In this document: positions 53,329 through 62,575 of the stretch, piece after piece
How positions within the stretch are numbered: position 1 is the first letter of the stretch
How the letters are laid out: each line of letters begins with the position of its first letter
DNA from: Pseudomonas silvicola
Lineage (GTDB): Bacteria > Pseudomonadota > Gammaproteobacteria > Pseudomonadales > Pseudomonadaceae
DNA: 64,000 nt
Assembly: GCF_026651855.1 (NCBI RefSeq)
Contig: NZ_CP093280.1
Location: 5,974,501-6,038,500, forward strand
Direction: 5' to 3'
Notes under the pieces: generated by a model
Database searches by the model: none
What the model was told of the DNA's origin: nothing
What the model saw: the letters and a program-made list of their open reading frames with translations, nothing else
Program-made: the position numbers and the translations under genes

Positions 53329-53982
53329 TTGGGGGCCCTCATGCACGATGCCACCAGCAGGTTTTCCCACTTCAGGCTTGCTATAGCGCCTGGGGTTCCT
53401 TCCCCATGTCTCTCCACGCTTCTTGCCCTGCAGCGCGCGGAAGAGCCGGACATCACCATCGCGTTCTTTGAGACCTCGGGTGACGACTTGGTGACAGGTC
53501 TTCATGAAGGCCGCTACGACGCAGGCATGTCGCTTAGAAACGTGAGTGCTCAATCCTTGAAAAGCCAACCGTTATGGAGCGAGAGCATGGCTGTTGCCAT
53601 ACCGTTGAGGTCCCCCTTACTCGGCCAGGCGAAGCTCATGATCGCCGAGCTTCTGGACTATTCCTTGTTTCGCTGGCCGGCAGAAACCTGTGCACTGCTG
53701 GATCAGCGGCTGTCCTCCCTCCCATCGGTGAGCCAGCAGTGCATCCAGCGCGTGACCTCGTTCGAGATGATGGCGCTATGGGTCGCTGCCGGCTATGGGG
53801 TCGGGATATCCGCGCAATCGCGCATTGAGCACGCGCGTGGATGGGAGATCAGCACACGGCCGCTGTCCGACGGACCCTACGAGGTCGTGACGCATCTGCA
53901 GCGGCCCAACGGACAAGCCAATCCTGTTTCTGATCGGTTCGAGGGCAGAGCACTACAGGTTGCCAGGGTTGGAATAGCTTAG
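53329..53982 (+). CDS. LysR effector-binding domain without a DNA-binding domain
   Basis: The 217-residue frame carries only the LysR substrate-binding part (FRLAIAPGVPSPCLSTLLALQRAEEPDITIAFFETSGDDL, GRYDAGMSLRN, MMALWVAAGYGVGIS). No helix-turn-helix is seen in any frame upstream before the XRE gene. It may be a remnant left by recombination near the integrase or a stand-alone effector-binding protein. The first codons (MGALMHDATSR) look non-native. Confidence 0.75.
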   Translation: MGALMHDATSRFSHFRLAIAPGVPSPCLSTLLALQRAEEPDITIAFFETSGDDLVTGLHEGRYDAGMSLRNVSAQSLKSQPLWSESMAVAIPLRSPLLGQAKLMIAELLDYSLFRWPAETCALLDQRLSSLPSVSQQCIQRVTSFEMMALWVAAGYGVGISAQSRIEHARGWEISTRPLSDGPYEVVTHLQRPNGQANPVSDRFEGRALQVARVGIA

Positions 53983-53986
53983 AGAG

Positions 53987-54023
53987 CCCTATGGCCGAGG
54001 GCATCTTTCCCCCGGCCATAGGG
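53987..54023. terminator. Bidirectional hairpin between the LysR remnant and the integrase
   Basis: Perfect 11-bp arms CCCTATGGCCG and CGGCCATAGGG enclose 15 nt, between two convergent genes. There is no long T-run on either side, so termination would be weak or factor-aided. Confidence 0.5.
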
Positions 54024-54097
54024 TGGTGCATCGGGGCTAGGCCCGTTCAAGCACCACAGCACTATCCACCAACCGGCGGACGCGCTGCCGCACATTC

Positions 54098-55969
54098 TCA
54101 GGAATAGGCCGCAGCATCGGGAATATCTGCGTGCGGTTGGCTGCCTGCGATGACATGGACGACCATGCCCAAATTCGTCGGCGTCACCACATCAATGGCC
54201 GCGCGATCGCCCAGGTCCGGGTGCGGTCGGGTCAGCATGCGATAAAGCTCCCAAGAATCCGCGCGCGGGCACTGGTTCATGAGCACCTGGGCCAGCTTGT
54301 GCTTGAGCGGCACCAGTTGCCAATCGGGAACACGCTGCCCCCGATTGCCCAAACTGATTGACAGCAACTTGCCCGCTTTCAGTTCGCGGTTTATCTGGTC
54401 CTTGGACTTCCCGGCCAGCTTGCCGAACAGCGGGACCGGCAAGCTGCTTGGCGACTCGTAGGTGGTCAGCATTTCCTCGCGCTCGCGCTGGATCGCGGAC
54501 ACCTCCGGCTCCGGGGCATGCGTCGGAGGCGGGGGCACCTGAGACAGCCGCTGGAACGTGATCCCGCCGCTGCTCGGGGTTACGACAATAGGCGTGGCCA
54601 CGACGGGCGGGACACCAGGGGGAGTGGGCTCGGCCATCGTGAGGGTCGCATCTACCGCTTCCTCCACTTCTGCCATCACCGGCACCCCGTCGATACGGAT
54701 GGTCAGGTGCGCGCTCGCGACTTTCACCTCGCCTTGTTCGAGCAGGTCGAGCCGATCGGCCCATTCCTGCATCATCCGGCGGCGCGGTTCCACGTACTTG
54801 GCGTGGTTGTAGGCCGAACTCACCTTGTTGGGGTCGGAGTGCGAAAGCTGCGCGTCCACCCAAATCTTCGGATAGCCGATCTCGTTGAGCGCCGTCGAGA
54901 TAGTGCCGCGGATGCCGTGGCCGGTCAGGCGCCCCTCGTAGCCCATGAGCTGCACGGCCTTGTTGAGGGTGTTCTCGCTAATGCGCTTCTTGAGTTCGCT
55001 ACGGTGCGACAGCAGGTACTTCTGCGCCGGCCGCATCACGCCCAGGAGGTAACGAACGATCTCGATGGCCTGCAGGGACAGAGGCACGATGTAGGGCGGC
55101 ACGTCCTGCGGCCGCTTGCCGGCCTTGCGCATCTCGTCCTGAAGTTGCTTGACAACCTGTGGCGGGATGATCCACAAGCCCCGGTCGAGGTCGAACTGTT
55201 CCGGTTCCGCCAACCGCAGCTCGCCCGTGCGCACCCCCGTCAGGAACAGCAGCCGGATTCCAAGCTGGGTCTGCCAGCCACGAGGGTTGTAGAGCCGGAG
55301 CTTCTGGAGGAACTCGGGCATCTCGGGCAGGTGCAGGTAGGGATTGTGGGTCACGGGGGGCTTGGGCTCGGCAACCACGTCCAGGTCGGCGGCCGGGTTG
55401 ACCTCCAGCCCCTCGGCGATGACCAGCGCATAGCGGAACAACTGGTTGAACCAGGTACGGACCTTCTCGGCGGTGGTGAACGCCTTGCGTTTCTCGATCG
55501 CTGCCAGGACGCCCAAGAGCTGGGGGCGGCGAATGTCGTAGATCGACATCTTTCCAAGGGTAGGCAGAACGTCCTTGTTGAAGATGCGCAGGATCTGCGA
55601 CATCGTGCTCTGCCGGCCTTCCTTGAGTTCCTTGCGGCGATGCTCGACCCAGGCGTCGAAGACGGTCTTGAAGGTGTATTCGCCGGCCAGCTTGACCGCA
55701 TGCCGCCGCTGGTCACGCTCGACCTGGGGATCGATGCCCCTGGCGAGCAGGGCTTGGGCCTTGTCCCGCTCGGCGCGGGCCTCGCGCAGGCTAAGCGCGG
55801 GATAGCCGCCTAAAGACATGCGCTTCTGCTTGCCCAGCCAGTAGTAGCGGAATTGCCATGACTTGCCGCCTGCGGCTGAGACCATCAGGCCCAGGCAGTC
55901 GTTGTCGGAGAGGGTGTAGCGTTTTCCGGTGGTCCTTGCCTGCCGGACGGTCAGATCAGAGAGTGCCAT
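54098..55969 (-). CDS. int: ICEclc-type tyrosine integrase
   Basis: The 623-residue site-specific recombinase is of the P4/ICEclc group. An N-terminal arm-binding domain (RQARTTGKRYTLSDNDCLGLMV, MSLGGYPALSLREARAERDKA) precedes the catalytic domain with Arg247 (TGVRTGELR), His351-x-x-Arg354 (GHGIRG), His377 and nucleophile Tyr387 (SSAYNHAKY). A long C-terminal extension of about 200 residues, unlike the short phage enzymes, is typical of the ICEclc group. It starts 225 bp inside the tRNA-Gly 3' end and reads into the element. It should catalyse integration and excision at that tRNA. Confidence 0.95.
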   Translation of the reverse strand: MALSDLTVRQARTTGKRYTLSDNDCLGLMVSAAGGKSWQFRYYWLGKQKRMSLGGYPALSLREARAERDKAQALLARGIDPQVERDQRRHAVKLAGEYTFKTVFDAWVEHRRKELKEGRQSTMSQILRIFNKDVLPTLGKMSIYDIRRPQLLGVLAAIEKRKAFTTAEKVRTWFNQLFRYALVIAEGLEVNPAADLDVVAEPKPPVTHNPYLHLPEMPEFLQKLRLYNPRGWQTQLGIRLLFLTGVRTGELRLAEPEQFDLDRGLWIIPPQVVKQLQDEMRKAGKRPQDVPPYIVPLSLQAIEIVRYLLGVMRPAQKYLLSHRSELKKRISENTLNKAVQLMGYEGRLTGHGIRGTISTALNEIGYPKIWVDAQLSHSDPNKVSSAYNHAKYVEPRRRMMQEWADRLDLLEQGEVKVASAHLTIRIDGVPVMAEVEEAVDATLTMAEPTPPGVPPVVATPIVVTPSSGGITFQRLSQVPPPPTHAPEPEVSAIQREREEMLTTYESPSSLPVPLFGKLAGKSKDQINRELKAGKLLSISLGNRGQRVPDWQLVPLKHKLAQVLMNQCPRADSWELYRMLTRPHPDLGDRAAIDVVTPTNLGMVVHVIAGSQPHADIPDAAAYS

Positions 55970-56126
55970 TTCGAGGCTCCTAAGTTATGACTTAGGCCCT
56001 ATGCTCGTCATGGTTCCCGCTCAGCCCCAGCAACTATCCGGTAGCCGAGCCCCCGCATTCTTGTGCCTCATTTGGCGACTCAAAAACGCTGGCTGTGGGT
56101 GGATTTCCGTGGTGCTCGCTGGAATG

Positions 56127-56146
56127 AAAAAAGGGGCCGAAGCCCC
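56127..56146 (-). terminator. Rho-independent terminator inside the element end
   Basis: On the minus strand GGGGC-TTCG-GCCCC is followed by six T residues, just downstream of the tRNA-Gly gene and ahead of the integrase. It would stop tRNA transcription from entering the integrase, leaving int under its own promoter. Confidence 0.85.
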
Positions 56147-56194
56147 TCTTTTCAACGACATACAGACGCCAGTGGACGTCTGTAAATCATAACT

Positions 56195-56270
<76 letters not shown>

Positions 56271-56336
56271 GTCGTGTTGATGGGCGCCATTCTAGCGATT
56301 TAAAAATAGCCGTCAACCCCTTGATTCAAAAAAGTT

Positions 56337-56903
56337 TTATTTATTTTCAGTTTGGCTGTTCAGGTGCGGCCAGGCGGCACGCAGGTAGTGGGCCATGGAC
56401 CACAGCGTCAGGCCAGCCGCGACCATCAGCAAGGTGTAACCCAGCAGTACCCAGAAGTCGATCTGCGCAGGGTTGGCCAGCAGGATGACCAGGGCGAGCA
56501 TCTGCGCCGCGGTTTTCCATTTACCCATGCTGGACACTGCCACATGGGCGCGGGCACCGATTTCCGCCATCCATTCGCGCAGGGCCGACACCACGATCTC
56601 GCGACCAATGATCACCGCCGCCGGCAAGGTCAACCAGACGTTGTGGTGCTCCTGCACCAGCAGCACCAGGGCCACCGCCACCATCAACTTGTCGGCCACC
56701 GGGTCCAGGAACGCGCCGAACGGCGTGCTCTGCTCCAGGCGTCGGGCCAGGTAGCCGTCCAGCCAGTCGGTGGCCGCGGCAATGGCGAAGACCGTGCTGG
56801 CCGCCGCGTAACTCCACGTGTAGGGGAGGTAGAACAGCAGGATGAAAAACGGAATGAGCAGGACGCGCAGAACGGTAAGCAGGTTCGGGATATTCATCGG
56901 CAC
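56337..56903 (-). CDS. pgsA: CDP-diacylglycerol-glycerol-3-phosphate 3-phosphatidyltransferase
   Basis: The 188-residue inner-membrane enzyme makes phosphatidylglycerophosphate, the first step to phosphatidylglycerol and cardiolipin. The CDP-alcohol phosphotransferase motif is complete: [20 protein letters not shown] then LDPVADK, with the metal-binding aspartates. About five membrane helices are seen. It follows uvrC, the usual order in pseudomonads. Confidence 0.97.
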   Translation of the reverse strand: MPMNIPNLLTVLRVLLIPFFILLFYLPYTWSYAAASTVFAIAAATDWLDGYLARRLEQSTPFGAFLDPVADKLMVAVALVLLVQEHHNVWLTLPAAVIIGREIVVSALREWMAEIGARAHVAVSSMGKWKTAAQMLALVILLANPAQIDFWVLLGYTLLMVAAGLTLWSMAHYLRAAWPHLNSQTENK

Positions 56904-56930
56904 AACTGGCGGCTGGGTGAGAGGGGCATT

Positions 56931-58754
56931 CTACTCGCTGTGCAGATTCGCATAAATCGACTCTGCGAGCTTTTTGCTGATCCCCGGGGCTTTGGCAATT
57001 TCATCGATGCTTGCACGAGACAGCTCCTGCAAGCCACCAAAATGTTTCAACAGGTCGCGGCGACGCTTGGGCCCTACGCCCGCCACCCCTTCCAGGGTGG
57101 AGGTACGCCGGGTCTTGCCACGGCGGGCCCGGTGCCCGGTGATGGCAAAGCGGTGAGCTTCGTCGCGGATCTGCTGGATCAAGTGCAACGCGGGCGAGTC
57201 CCCCTTGAGGGTGAACTCGTGAGCCACGTCATTGAGGTACAGGGTTTCGAAACCGGCCTTGCGGGTAGTGCCCTTGGCCACGCCCAACAGGATCAGGTCG
57301 GGTATCGCCAGTTCCTGGAGCACGTCACGGGCCATGTTCAACTGGCCCTTGCCGCCGTCCACCAGCAGCACGTCGGGCAATTTGCCCTCACCGTCCTTGA
57401 TGCGGCTGAAGCGCCGCGTCAGGGCCTGATGCATGGCCGCGTAGTCGTCGCCGGCGGTGACGCCTTCGATGTTGTAGCGGCGGTAGTCGGACTTGATCGG
57501 CCCCTCGGGGCCGAAAACCACGCAGGAAGCCACCGTGGCCTCGCCGCTGGAGTGGCTGATGTCGTAGCATTCCAGCCGCTGAGGCGGCTCGTCCAGGTTG
57601 AGCACATCGGCCAGGGCCTCGAACCGCGCGGCAACGTGCTGGCGGTTGGCCAGGCGCGCGGCCAGGGCCTGTTCGGCGTTGGTCACGGCCAGTTGTTGCC
57701 AGCGCGCACGGGTACCGCGCACCCGGTGGCTGACGCTCAGCTCGCGGCCGCGCAGGGTGTCGATGGCGGCCACCAGGGCTTCCACGTCTTCCGGCACCAC
57801 GTTGACGATCAACTCCGCCGGCAGGTCGCGCTCGCTGCTGGTGAGGTAATACTGGGCCAGGAACGCCGACATGACCTCGGCGACCTCCTCCTCGATCCCC
57901 ACCTGGGGAAAGAAGTTCTTGCTGCCCAGTACCCGCCCGCCTCGCACACTGATCAGGTGCACACAGGCGCCGCCCGGGTTGACGAAGGCGGCCACCACGT
58001 CGACATCACCACTGCCGCCTTCCATGTTCTGCTGATCCTGCACCCGACGCAGCAAGGCGATCTGGTCACGCAACAGCGCGGCGTTTTCGAAGTCCAGGCT
58101 CATGGCGGCCTTTTCCATGCTCGCCGACAGTTCGTCCGTGAGCTGATGGCTGCGCCCTTCCAGGAACATGATGGAGTGGCGCACGTCCTCGGCATATTCC
58201 TGTGGTTCGACCAGGCCCACGCAGGGGGCCTTGCAGCGCTTGATCTGGTATTGCAGGCACGGGCGGGTGCGGTTCCTGTAGTAACTGTCCTCGCACTGGC
58301 GCACGAAGAATGTCTTCTGCAGCAGGCTGAGGCTTTCGCGAATGGCACCGGCGCTGGGGTATGGCCCGAAGTACTTGCCCTTGGCCTTCTTCGCACCTCG
58401 ATGAATGCTCAACCGCGGGAAAGCACCGTCGGACAGAAACACGTAAGGGTAGGACTTGTCGTCGCGCAGCAGGATGTTGTACGGCGGCCGCCATTCCTTG
58501 ATGAGCGTCTGTTCCAGCAGCAGCGCTTCGGTCTCGTTGCCGGTGATGGTGGTTTCCACCTGGGCGATTCGCCCGACCAGCGCAGCGGTCTTGGGCGCCA
58601 GGCCGGTCTTGCGAAAATAGCTGGCCAGGCGCTTCTTGAGGTTCTTGGCCTTGCCGACGTACAGCAGGCGCGCCTCGCTGTCGAACATGCGGTACACACC
58701 CGGGCGGGCGCTGCAGGTGGACAGAAAGGCAGAAGGATCGAAAGGGGTTTCCAT
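56931..58754 (-). CDS. uvrC: Excinuclease ABC subunit C
   Basis: The protein has 607 residues from ATG 58754; a TTG two codons upstream overlapping the gacA stop is an alternative. It makes both incisions of nucleotide excision repair. The N-terminal GIY-YIG-type domain ([25 protein letters not shown]), the central UVR motif ([21 protein letters not shown]), the RNase H-like endonuclease half ([13 protein letters not shown]) and C-terminal helix-hairpin-helix repeats are all seen. It directly follows gacA, the conserved gammaproteobacterial pairing. Confidence 0.97.
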   Translation of the reverse strand: METPFDPSAFLSTCSARPGVYRMFDSEARLLYVGKAKNLKKRLASYFRKTGLAPKTAALVGRIAQVETTITGNETEALLLEQTLIKEWRPPYNILLRDDKSYPYVFLSDGAFPRLSIHRGAKKAKGKYFGPYPSAGAIRESLSLLQKTFFVRQCEDSYYRNRTRPCLQYQIKRCKAPCVGLVEPQEYAEDVRHSIMFLEGRSHQLTDELSASMEKAAMSLDFENAALLRDQIALLRRVQDQQNMEGGSGDVDVVAAFVNPGGACVHLISVRGGRVLGSKNFFPQVGIEEEVAEVMSAFLAQYYLTSSERDLPAELIVNVVPEDVEALVAAIDTLRGRELSVSHRVRGTRARWQQLAVTNAEQALAARLANRQHVAARFEALADVLNLDEPPQRLECYDISHSSGEATVASCVVFGPEGPIKSDYRRYNIEGVTAGDDYAAMHQALTRRFSRIKDGEGKLPDVLLVDGGKGQLNMARDVLQELAIPDLILLGVAKGTTRKAGFETLYLNDVAHEFTLKGDSPALHLIQQIRDEAHRFAITGHRARRGKTRRTSTLEGVAGVGPKRRRDLLKHFGGLQELSRASIDEIAKAPGISKKLAESIYANLHSE

Positions 58755-58756
58755 GT

Positions 58757-59401
58757 TCAAAGGCTGGCGTCGACCATACCGTGTCGCACGGCCAGCAAGG
58801 TGAGTTCGACGTCACTGGCGATCGACAGCTTTTCAAAGATGCGGTAGCGGTAAGTATTCACCGTTTTGGGTGAAAGGCATAGCTTGTCGGAGATGATCTG
58901 CACTTTCTGGCAGTTGACGATCATCAGCGCGATCTGGATCTCACGTTCGGACAGCAGGTCGAACGGCGAGTTCGTGGTCTGCGGCTGGAACGACTTGAGC
59001 GCCAGTTGCTGGGCGATCTGCGGGCTGATGTAACGCTGCCCGGCGAACACCAGGCGGATGGCCTGGACCATTTCATCCAGCCCCGCGCCCTTGGTCAGGT
59101 AACCGGCGGCACCGGCCTGCAGCAGCCGGGTGGGAAACGGGTCTTCCTCACAGACAGTCACCGCCACCACCTTGATGTCGGGGTGCCTGCTCAGCAACTT
59201 GCGGGTGGCTTCCAGGCCGCCGATGCCAGGCATCTTGACGTCCATCAGCACCACGTCGGGCTTCAGATCACTGGTGAACTTCAGGGCATCTTCACCCGAT
59301 TCGGCCTGGCCGATGACCTGCAGCCCGTCGATGTCGGCCAACATCCGAGTGATGCCTGTACGTACCAGATCATGATCATCGACAACTAGGACCCTAATCA
59401 A
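58757..59401 (-). CDS. gacA: Response regulator GacA (TTG start)
   Basis: The 214-residue response regulator is the GacS/GacA partner that activates Rsm small RNAs and secondary metabolism. The receiver domain begins [20 protein letters not shown] with phospho-acceptor Asp in [11 protein letters not shown] LuxR-type helix-turn-helix follows ([36 protein letters not shown]). The start is TTG at 59401: GAGGTG lies five bases upstream and the protein then has the standard length, while the open frame further upstream is not homologous. Confidence 0.97.
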   Translation of the reverse strand: MIRVLVVDDHDLVRTGITRMLADIDGLQVIGQAESGEDALKFTSDLKPDVVLMDVKMPGIGGLEATRKLLSRHPDIKVVAVTVCEEDPFPTRLLQAGAAGYLTKGAGLDEMVQAIRLVFAGQRYISPQIAQQLALKSFQPQTTNSPFDLLSEREIQIALMIVNCQKVQIISDKLCLSPKTVNTYRYRIFEKLSIASDVELTLLAVRHGMVDASL

Positions 59402-59512
59402 GCAGACACCTCGTTCTTGGGCTTTTAAGGAATTGTTAGCCACCTTAGCAAAAAATCGGATCCGGAACCTAGCGCAAAGCGTCATGTACATGACGCCATG
59501 CGTCCGTTGCCT

Positions 59513-59881
59513 TCATTTGGACCGGGGTGAACCTCGTCGCGGCCGGGCCGAATAATTGGCAGCCATCTCGGCCAGGCTGTTGGCCATTTGCCGTATGGCG
59601 TCCTGGCCTTCCCGGGGCAGCACCCGATAATGCCCCAGCACGTGCTCCTCGGCCTGGCTCAGGCGATCGGCGGGGATGGGCGTGCGCACCCCCGTGAGCA
59701 CATAAAGCACATCCACGCCCTGCGTCGCCACCTTGGCCAGATAATTGGCCTTGGGTGTTCGCTCGCCGCTCTCGTATTTCCCCTGGGCGTTGGGCTCGAC
59801 ACCACCGATGTCGCCGAACTCCTTCTGAGTCAGGCCGAGCCTGTCCCGTTCTTCCCGTAAACGCGAACCGATTCCAGTCAT
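59513..59881 (-). CDS. XRE-family phage-type repressor
   Basis: The 122-residue protein has a Cro/C1 domain at the N-terminus (IGSRLREERDRLGLTQKEFGDIGGVEPNAQGKYESGERTPKANYLAKVATQGVDVLYVLTG), the form found in many prophage repressors of pseudomonads. It is divergent from the gp16-like gene, and a palindrome lies between them, forming a two-gene phage-like switch without other phage genes. M19 of the longer frame was chosen. Confidence 0.85.
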   Translation of the reverse strand: MTGIGSRLREERDRLGLTQKEFGDIGGVEPNAQGKYESGERTPKANYLAKVATQGVDVLYVLTGVRTPIPADRLSQAEEHVLGHYRVLPREGQDAIRQMANSLAEMAANYSARPRRGSPRSK

Positions 59882-59903
59882 TTGAATGTATAATCCCTTA
59901 TTA

Positions 59904-59921
59904 ATCACCCATCCGGGTGAT
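59904..59921. promoter_or_regulatory. Operator-like palindrome between the divergent XRE and gp16-like genes
   Basis: Perfect 7-bp arms ATCACCC and GGGTGAT with a 4-nt centre lie between the two starts, where a repressor of either gene would bind. Confidence 0.6.
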
Positions 59922-59962
59922 ATTTTTAACCACAATTACACCCAATAAAACGGACTTGAACT

Positions 59963-60175
59963 ATGCACGGTATACGGACTGCCGCACAAGCCAGGGCCTG
60001 GCTCGACCAGCAGGGAAAATCGGTACAAGAATTTGCCAGGGAACACGGCGTGGACCCCGCTACCACCTACCAGGTGCTGTCGGGACGCAAGAAAGGCCGC
60101 CGCGGGGAATCGCACAAGGTGGCCGTCTTGTTGGGGATGAAGGAAGGAATAGTGCCCGACTACACCACGGGCTGA
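59963..60175 (+). CDS. BcepMu gp16-like small DNA-binding protein
   Basis: The 70-residue protein (IRTAAQARAWLDQQGKSVQEFAREHGVDPATTYQVLSGRKKGRRGESHKVAVLLGMKEG) matches the gp16-like phage-associated family, small helix-turn-helix proteins found beside repressors in Mu-like phages. It forms a divergent pair with the XRE gene. It may be a domesticated phage switch. Confidence 0.8.
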   Translation: MHGIRTAAQARAWLDQQGKSVQEFAREHGVDPATTYQVLSGRKKGRRGESHKVAVLLGMKEGIVPDYTTG

Positions 60176-60187
60176 CCGCATGGCCGA

Positions 60188-60628
60188 TCAGTCGGCGCTG
60201 AGGCGCTCCATGCGCCAGAAGCACTCGTCTTCACCGACTTCGGCAAAGCCCTTGCGCACGTACAGGTGGCGTGCCGGGTTGGACTGGAACACCATCAGCC
60301 GCACCCGTGGCAAGCGCCTCTCGCGGGCCAGTTCCATGATGCGGTCCAGTGCCCAGCCACCGATACCCTGGTTGCGCGCCTCGGGCAGCAGGTGCAGTTC
60401 ACGGATGAACAGCGCCTGCCGGTCAATGCTGAGGCTGAAATAGCCCTGGACGACGCCGTCGGCCAGGATCATGAAATTGTCCCGCCATAACCAGGCCTGG
60501 TTGAAGGCCTCCTCCTGCCACAGCAGACTGTAGCGGCCGTAATAGGGCAGCATGGCCTTGCGCGTCAGGTTGCGGGAAAAGTCCAGGTCGCCCTCGGTGG
60601 CGGCACGCAGTTCAAGCTGCATGTGCAC
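60188..60628 (-). CDS. GNAT-family N-acetyltransferase
   Basis: The 146-residue enzyme has the acetyl-CoA loop LLPEARNQGIGGWALDRIM and the late motif SNPARHLYVRKGFAEVGEDECFWRM. Substrate unknown. It converges on the gp16-like gene and is divergent from the DAHP synthase leader region. M1 and M3 are both possible starts. Confidence 0.9.
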   Translation of the reverse strand: MHMQLELRAATEGDLDFSRNLTRKAMLPYYGRYSLLWQEEAFNQAWLWRDNFMILADGVVQGYFSLSIDRQALFIRELHLLPEARNQGIGGWALDRIMELARERRLPRVRLMVFQSNPARHLYVRKGFAEVGEDECFWRMERLSAD

Positions 60629-60784
60629 CTCGCCTTGCTGTACCGACGGGCTGCGCCAGGGTGGTCATGGGCTGTCCTGATCTCGAAATGACAAAGTGAA
60701 TGATGCCATAAACCTGATTTCGATCACTCATAAGGTTCGGACGCCTGCATGAACAGCGGCTGCGACACAAAGCGCAGATAACAC

Positions 60785-60814
60785 TTGAACATCGCGCGAA
60801 CGCTGAAGTAAGCT
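60785..60814 (+). promoter_or_regulatory. Likely promoter of the leader/DAHP synthase transcript
   Basis: TTGAAC and TAAGCT separated by 18 nt resemble a sigma-70 promoter. They lie 25 bp before the first leader peptide start. Assigned by eye only. Confidence 0.45.
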
Positions 60815-60838
60815 CGGCGCATCTTGACGGAGACATCC

Positions 60839-60973
60839 ATGTCCAACGCCCTTCACACCCAGTCTCAGCACACTGCCAGCGCACGTCGCTCGGTAGCGGT
60901 TGCGGCTGTGCGTTCGGCTGCCGTCGTTGCAGATTATTACTATGGGTATTGGTTTAGCCACTGGCGCGCCTGA
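60839..60973 (+). CDS. Aromatic leader peptide 1 (44 aa)
   Basis: A short frame with GGAG upstream encodes an Ala/Val/Arg-rich first part and ends ADYYYGYWFSHWRA. Four Tyr, two Trp and one Phe in the last dozen residues are the mark of a transcription-attenuation leader sensing charged aromatic tRNAs. A very strong terminator follows 50 nt after the stop, and the DAHP synthase gene lies downstream. Confidence 0.85.
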   Translation: MSNALHTQSQHTASARRSVAVAAVRSAAVVADYYYGYWFSHWRA

Positions 60974-61022
60974 TACCCTTATCCGGCGGCCAGAACCCAA
61001 GGTCGCCCGGTTTGAGAAACTC

Positions 61023-61064
61023 CAAAACCCCCGGTCGGCCTCCCGACCGGGGGTTTTGTTTTTT
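61023..61064 (+). terminator. Attenuator terminator after leader peptide 1
   Basis: A perfect 16-bp stem (CAAAACCCCCGGTCGG and its complement) with a 4-nt loop runs into six T residues. GC-rich sequence upstream (60983-61012) could form the competing antiterminator when the ribosome stalls at the aromatic codons. Confidence 0.92.
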
Positions 61065-61111
61065 CCGGTACCCGTTTTCCCTTTTGCCATTTGACACAGA
61101 GGATTTACCCC

Positions 61112-61255
61112 ATGAACTACGCCACCTATTACCGCAACGACTATTACACCGCCTGGCGATTTACCACCCTCCGTTCGGGACAGCCTGCCGCCTCCGACCG
61201 GTCGTGCCTGGGTGGCCATGCGCTAACACATACCAATAGTCGAACATCGCGATAG
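61112..61255 (+). CDS. Aromatic leader peptide 2 (47 aa)
   Basis: A second short frame, with GAGGA eight bases upstream, begins MNYATYYRNDYYTAWRF: five Tyr, one Trp and one Phe within 17 residues. It starts 48 nt after the first terminator's T-run and ends 48 nt before the DAHP synthase start. No strong T-run follows it, so control here may act on translation or continue the first attenuator. Confidence 0.75.
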   Translation: MNYATYYRNDYYTAWRFTTLRSGQPAASDRSCLGGHALTHTNSRTSR

Positions 61256-61293
61256 GGTTGCGCGTGCGCACAGGGTGCGCCGCCAACCCAGGG
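61256..61293 (+). other. Hairpin before the DAHP synthase ribosome-binding site
   Basis: GGGTTG pairs with CAACCC, and inner GCGCA with TGCGC, giving an interrupted stem that ends next to the AGGGAA ribosome-binding site. It could link translation of leader 2, which ends at its foot, to initiation of the enzyme. Confidence 0.4.
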
Positions 61294-61303
61294 AAAATAC
61301 TTC

Positions 61304-62392
61304 ATGAACATCTCCATCAGTGCCCTGCCCCTTGCCACCACCGCTGCCCAAGCCCTGCCCCTGGCCCCTGCCGCGAATGCGCCGGCCCTTCAGCGCTTGC
61401 CCAGCACCGTCGAACTCAAGCAGCAACTGCCTCTGGCCCGCGAACTGAACCAACAGGTCAGCGGCCATCGCAACGCGATCCGCGCCATTCTCGAAGGCCG
61501 TGACCCACGCCTGCTGGTAGTGGTAGGCCCTTGCTCGCTGCACGACCCCGAATCCGCCCTGGAGTACGCCGAACGCCTGGCGACCCTGGCCACCGACGTG
61601 CAGGACCAACTGCTGCTGGTCATGCGGGCCTACGTGGAAAAACCCCGTACCACCGTGGGCTGGAAAGGCTTGGCCTACGACCCGCGCATGGACGGCAGCG
61701 ACGACATGGTTGGCGGCCTGAAGCTGTCTCGTCAGCTGATGCTGGAAATGCTGCACATGGGCCTGCCCCTGGCCACCGAACTGCTGCAGCCCATGGCCGC
61801 CGGCTACCTGGATGACCTGCTGAGCTGGGTCGCGGTGGGTGCGCGCACCACCGAATCGCAGATCCATCGGGAAATGGCCAGCGGCCTGCAGATGCCGGTA
61901 GGCTTCAAGAACGGCACCGACGGTGGCGTGGCCATCGCCTGCGACGCCATGCGCAGCGCCGCCCACCCGCATCGCCACTTCGGCGTGTCCGCCGAGGGCC
62001 ACCCGGCGATCATCGAAACCGCTGGCAACCCCGACACCCACCTGGTGCTGCGCGGCGGGCATCGCGGCCCCAACTACGATCACGACAGCGTCGCCCAGGT
62101 GCACCAGGCGCTGGGCAAGGCCGGCGTGTCGGCGCGCATCATGGTTGACTGCAGCCATGCCAACAGCGGCAAGAACCCGCTGAACCAGCCCAAGGTGTTC
62201 AATGACGTCCTGCAACAGCGGCTGCTGGGGGACCGTTCGCTGGTCGCAACCATGCTGGAAAGCCACCTGTTCGAGGGCAGCCAGGCCATCGGCCCGGGCA
62301 TGCGTTACGGGGTATCGGTGACCGATGGCTGCCTGGGCTGGGAGGATACCGAAGCGCTGTTGCGCGACGCGGCGTTCGCGCTGCGCGGTTGA
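61304..62392 (+). CDS. aroF: Class I 3-deoxy-D-arabino-heptulosonate 7-phosphate synthase
   Basis: The 362-residue enzyme condenses phosphoenolpyruvate and erythrose 4-phosphate in the first shikimate step. Class I alpha motifs are complete: VVVGPCSLHDPESALEYAERL, MRAYVEKPRTTVGWKGL, GARTTESQ, GFKNGTDG and VDCSHANSGK, with the metal-binding Cys/His/Glu/Asp. A Pro/Ala-rich N-terminal 30 residues precede the barrel. Two aromatic leader peptides upstream indicate end-product control of transcription. The symbol follows common use; which isozyme it is was not decided. Confidence 0.93.
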   Translation: MNISISALPLATTAAQALPLAPAANAPALQRLPSTVELKQQLPLARELNQQVSGHRNAIRAILEGRDPRLLVVVGPCSLHDPESALEYAERLATLATDVQDQLLLVMRAYVEKPRTTVGWKGLAYDPRMDGSDDMVGGLKLSRQLMLEMLHMGLPLATELLQPMAAGYLDDLLSWVAVGARTTESQIHREMASGLQMPVGFKNGTDGGVAIACDAMRSAAHPHRHFGVSAEGHPAIIETAGNPDTHLVLRGGHRGPNYDHDSVAQVHQALGKAGVSARIMVDCSHANSGKNPLNQPKVFNDVLQQRLLGDRSLVATMLESHLFEGSQAIGPGMRYGVSVTDGCLGWEDTEALLRDAAFALRG

Positions 62393-62575
62393 CAGCCCGG
62401 CTGCCCATGGCTGTAGCAGGCCTGCAAGGCGCGTTGACGGTGTAGGCGGCGCGCCTGGTGCTGCGCGGTGCATGGGACGCGGCCGGGTCCGCTGCGGGGG
62501 CTGGGCCAAAGCAGGCGACGCCACGCCGATTTTGCGTTAGGCTGCTTTCTTTCTGTTTTTCTGGAGTACTTTCCC

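Noticed and set aside
1-54000. A second 18-bp attachment repeat (left end of the element)
   Set aside because: None was recognised by eye; it is presumed to lie left of the window, but a computed search would be needed to be sure.
56352-58847. An 831-codon open frame on the plus strand
   Set aside because: It is the exact antisense of pgsA and uvrC, has the composition of a GC-rich shadow frame (Gly/Val/Ala/Gln/His rich) and no domain.
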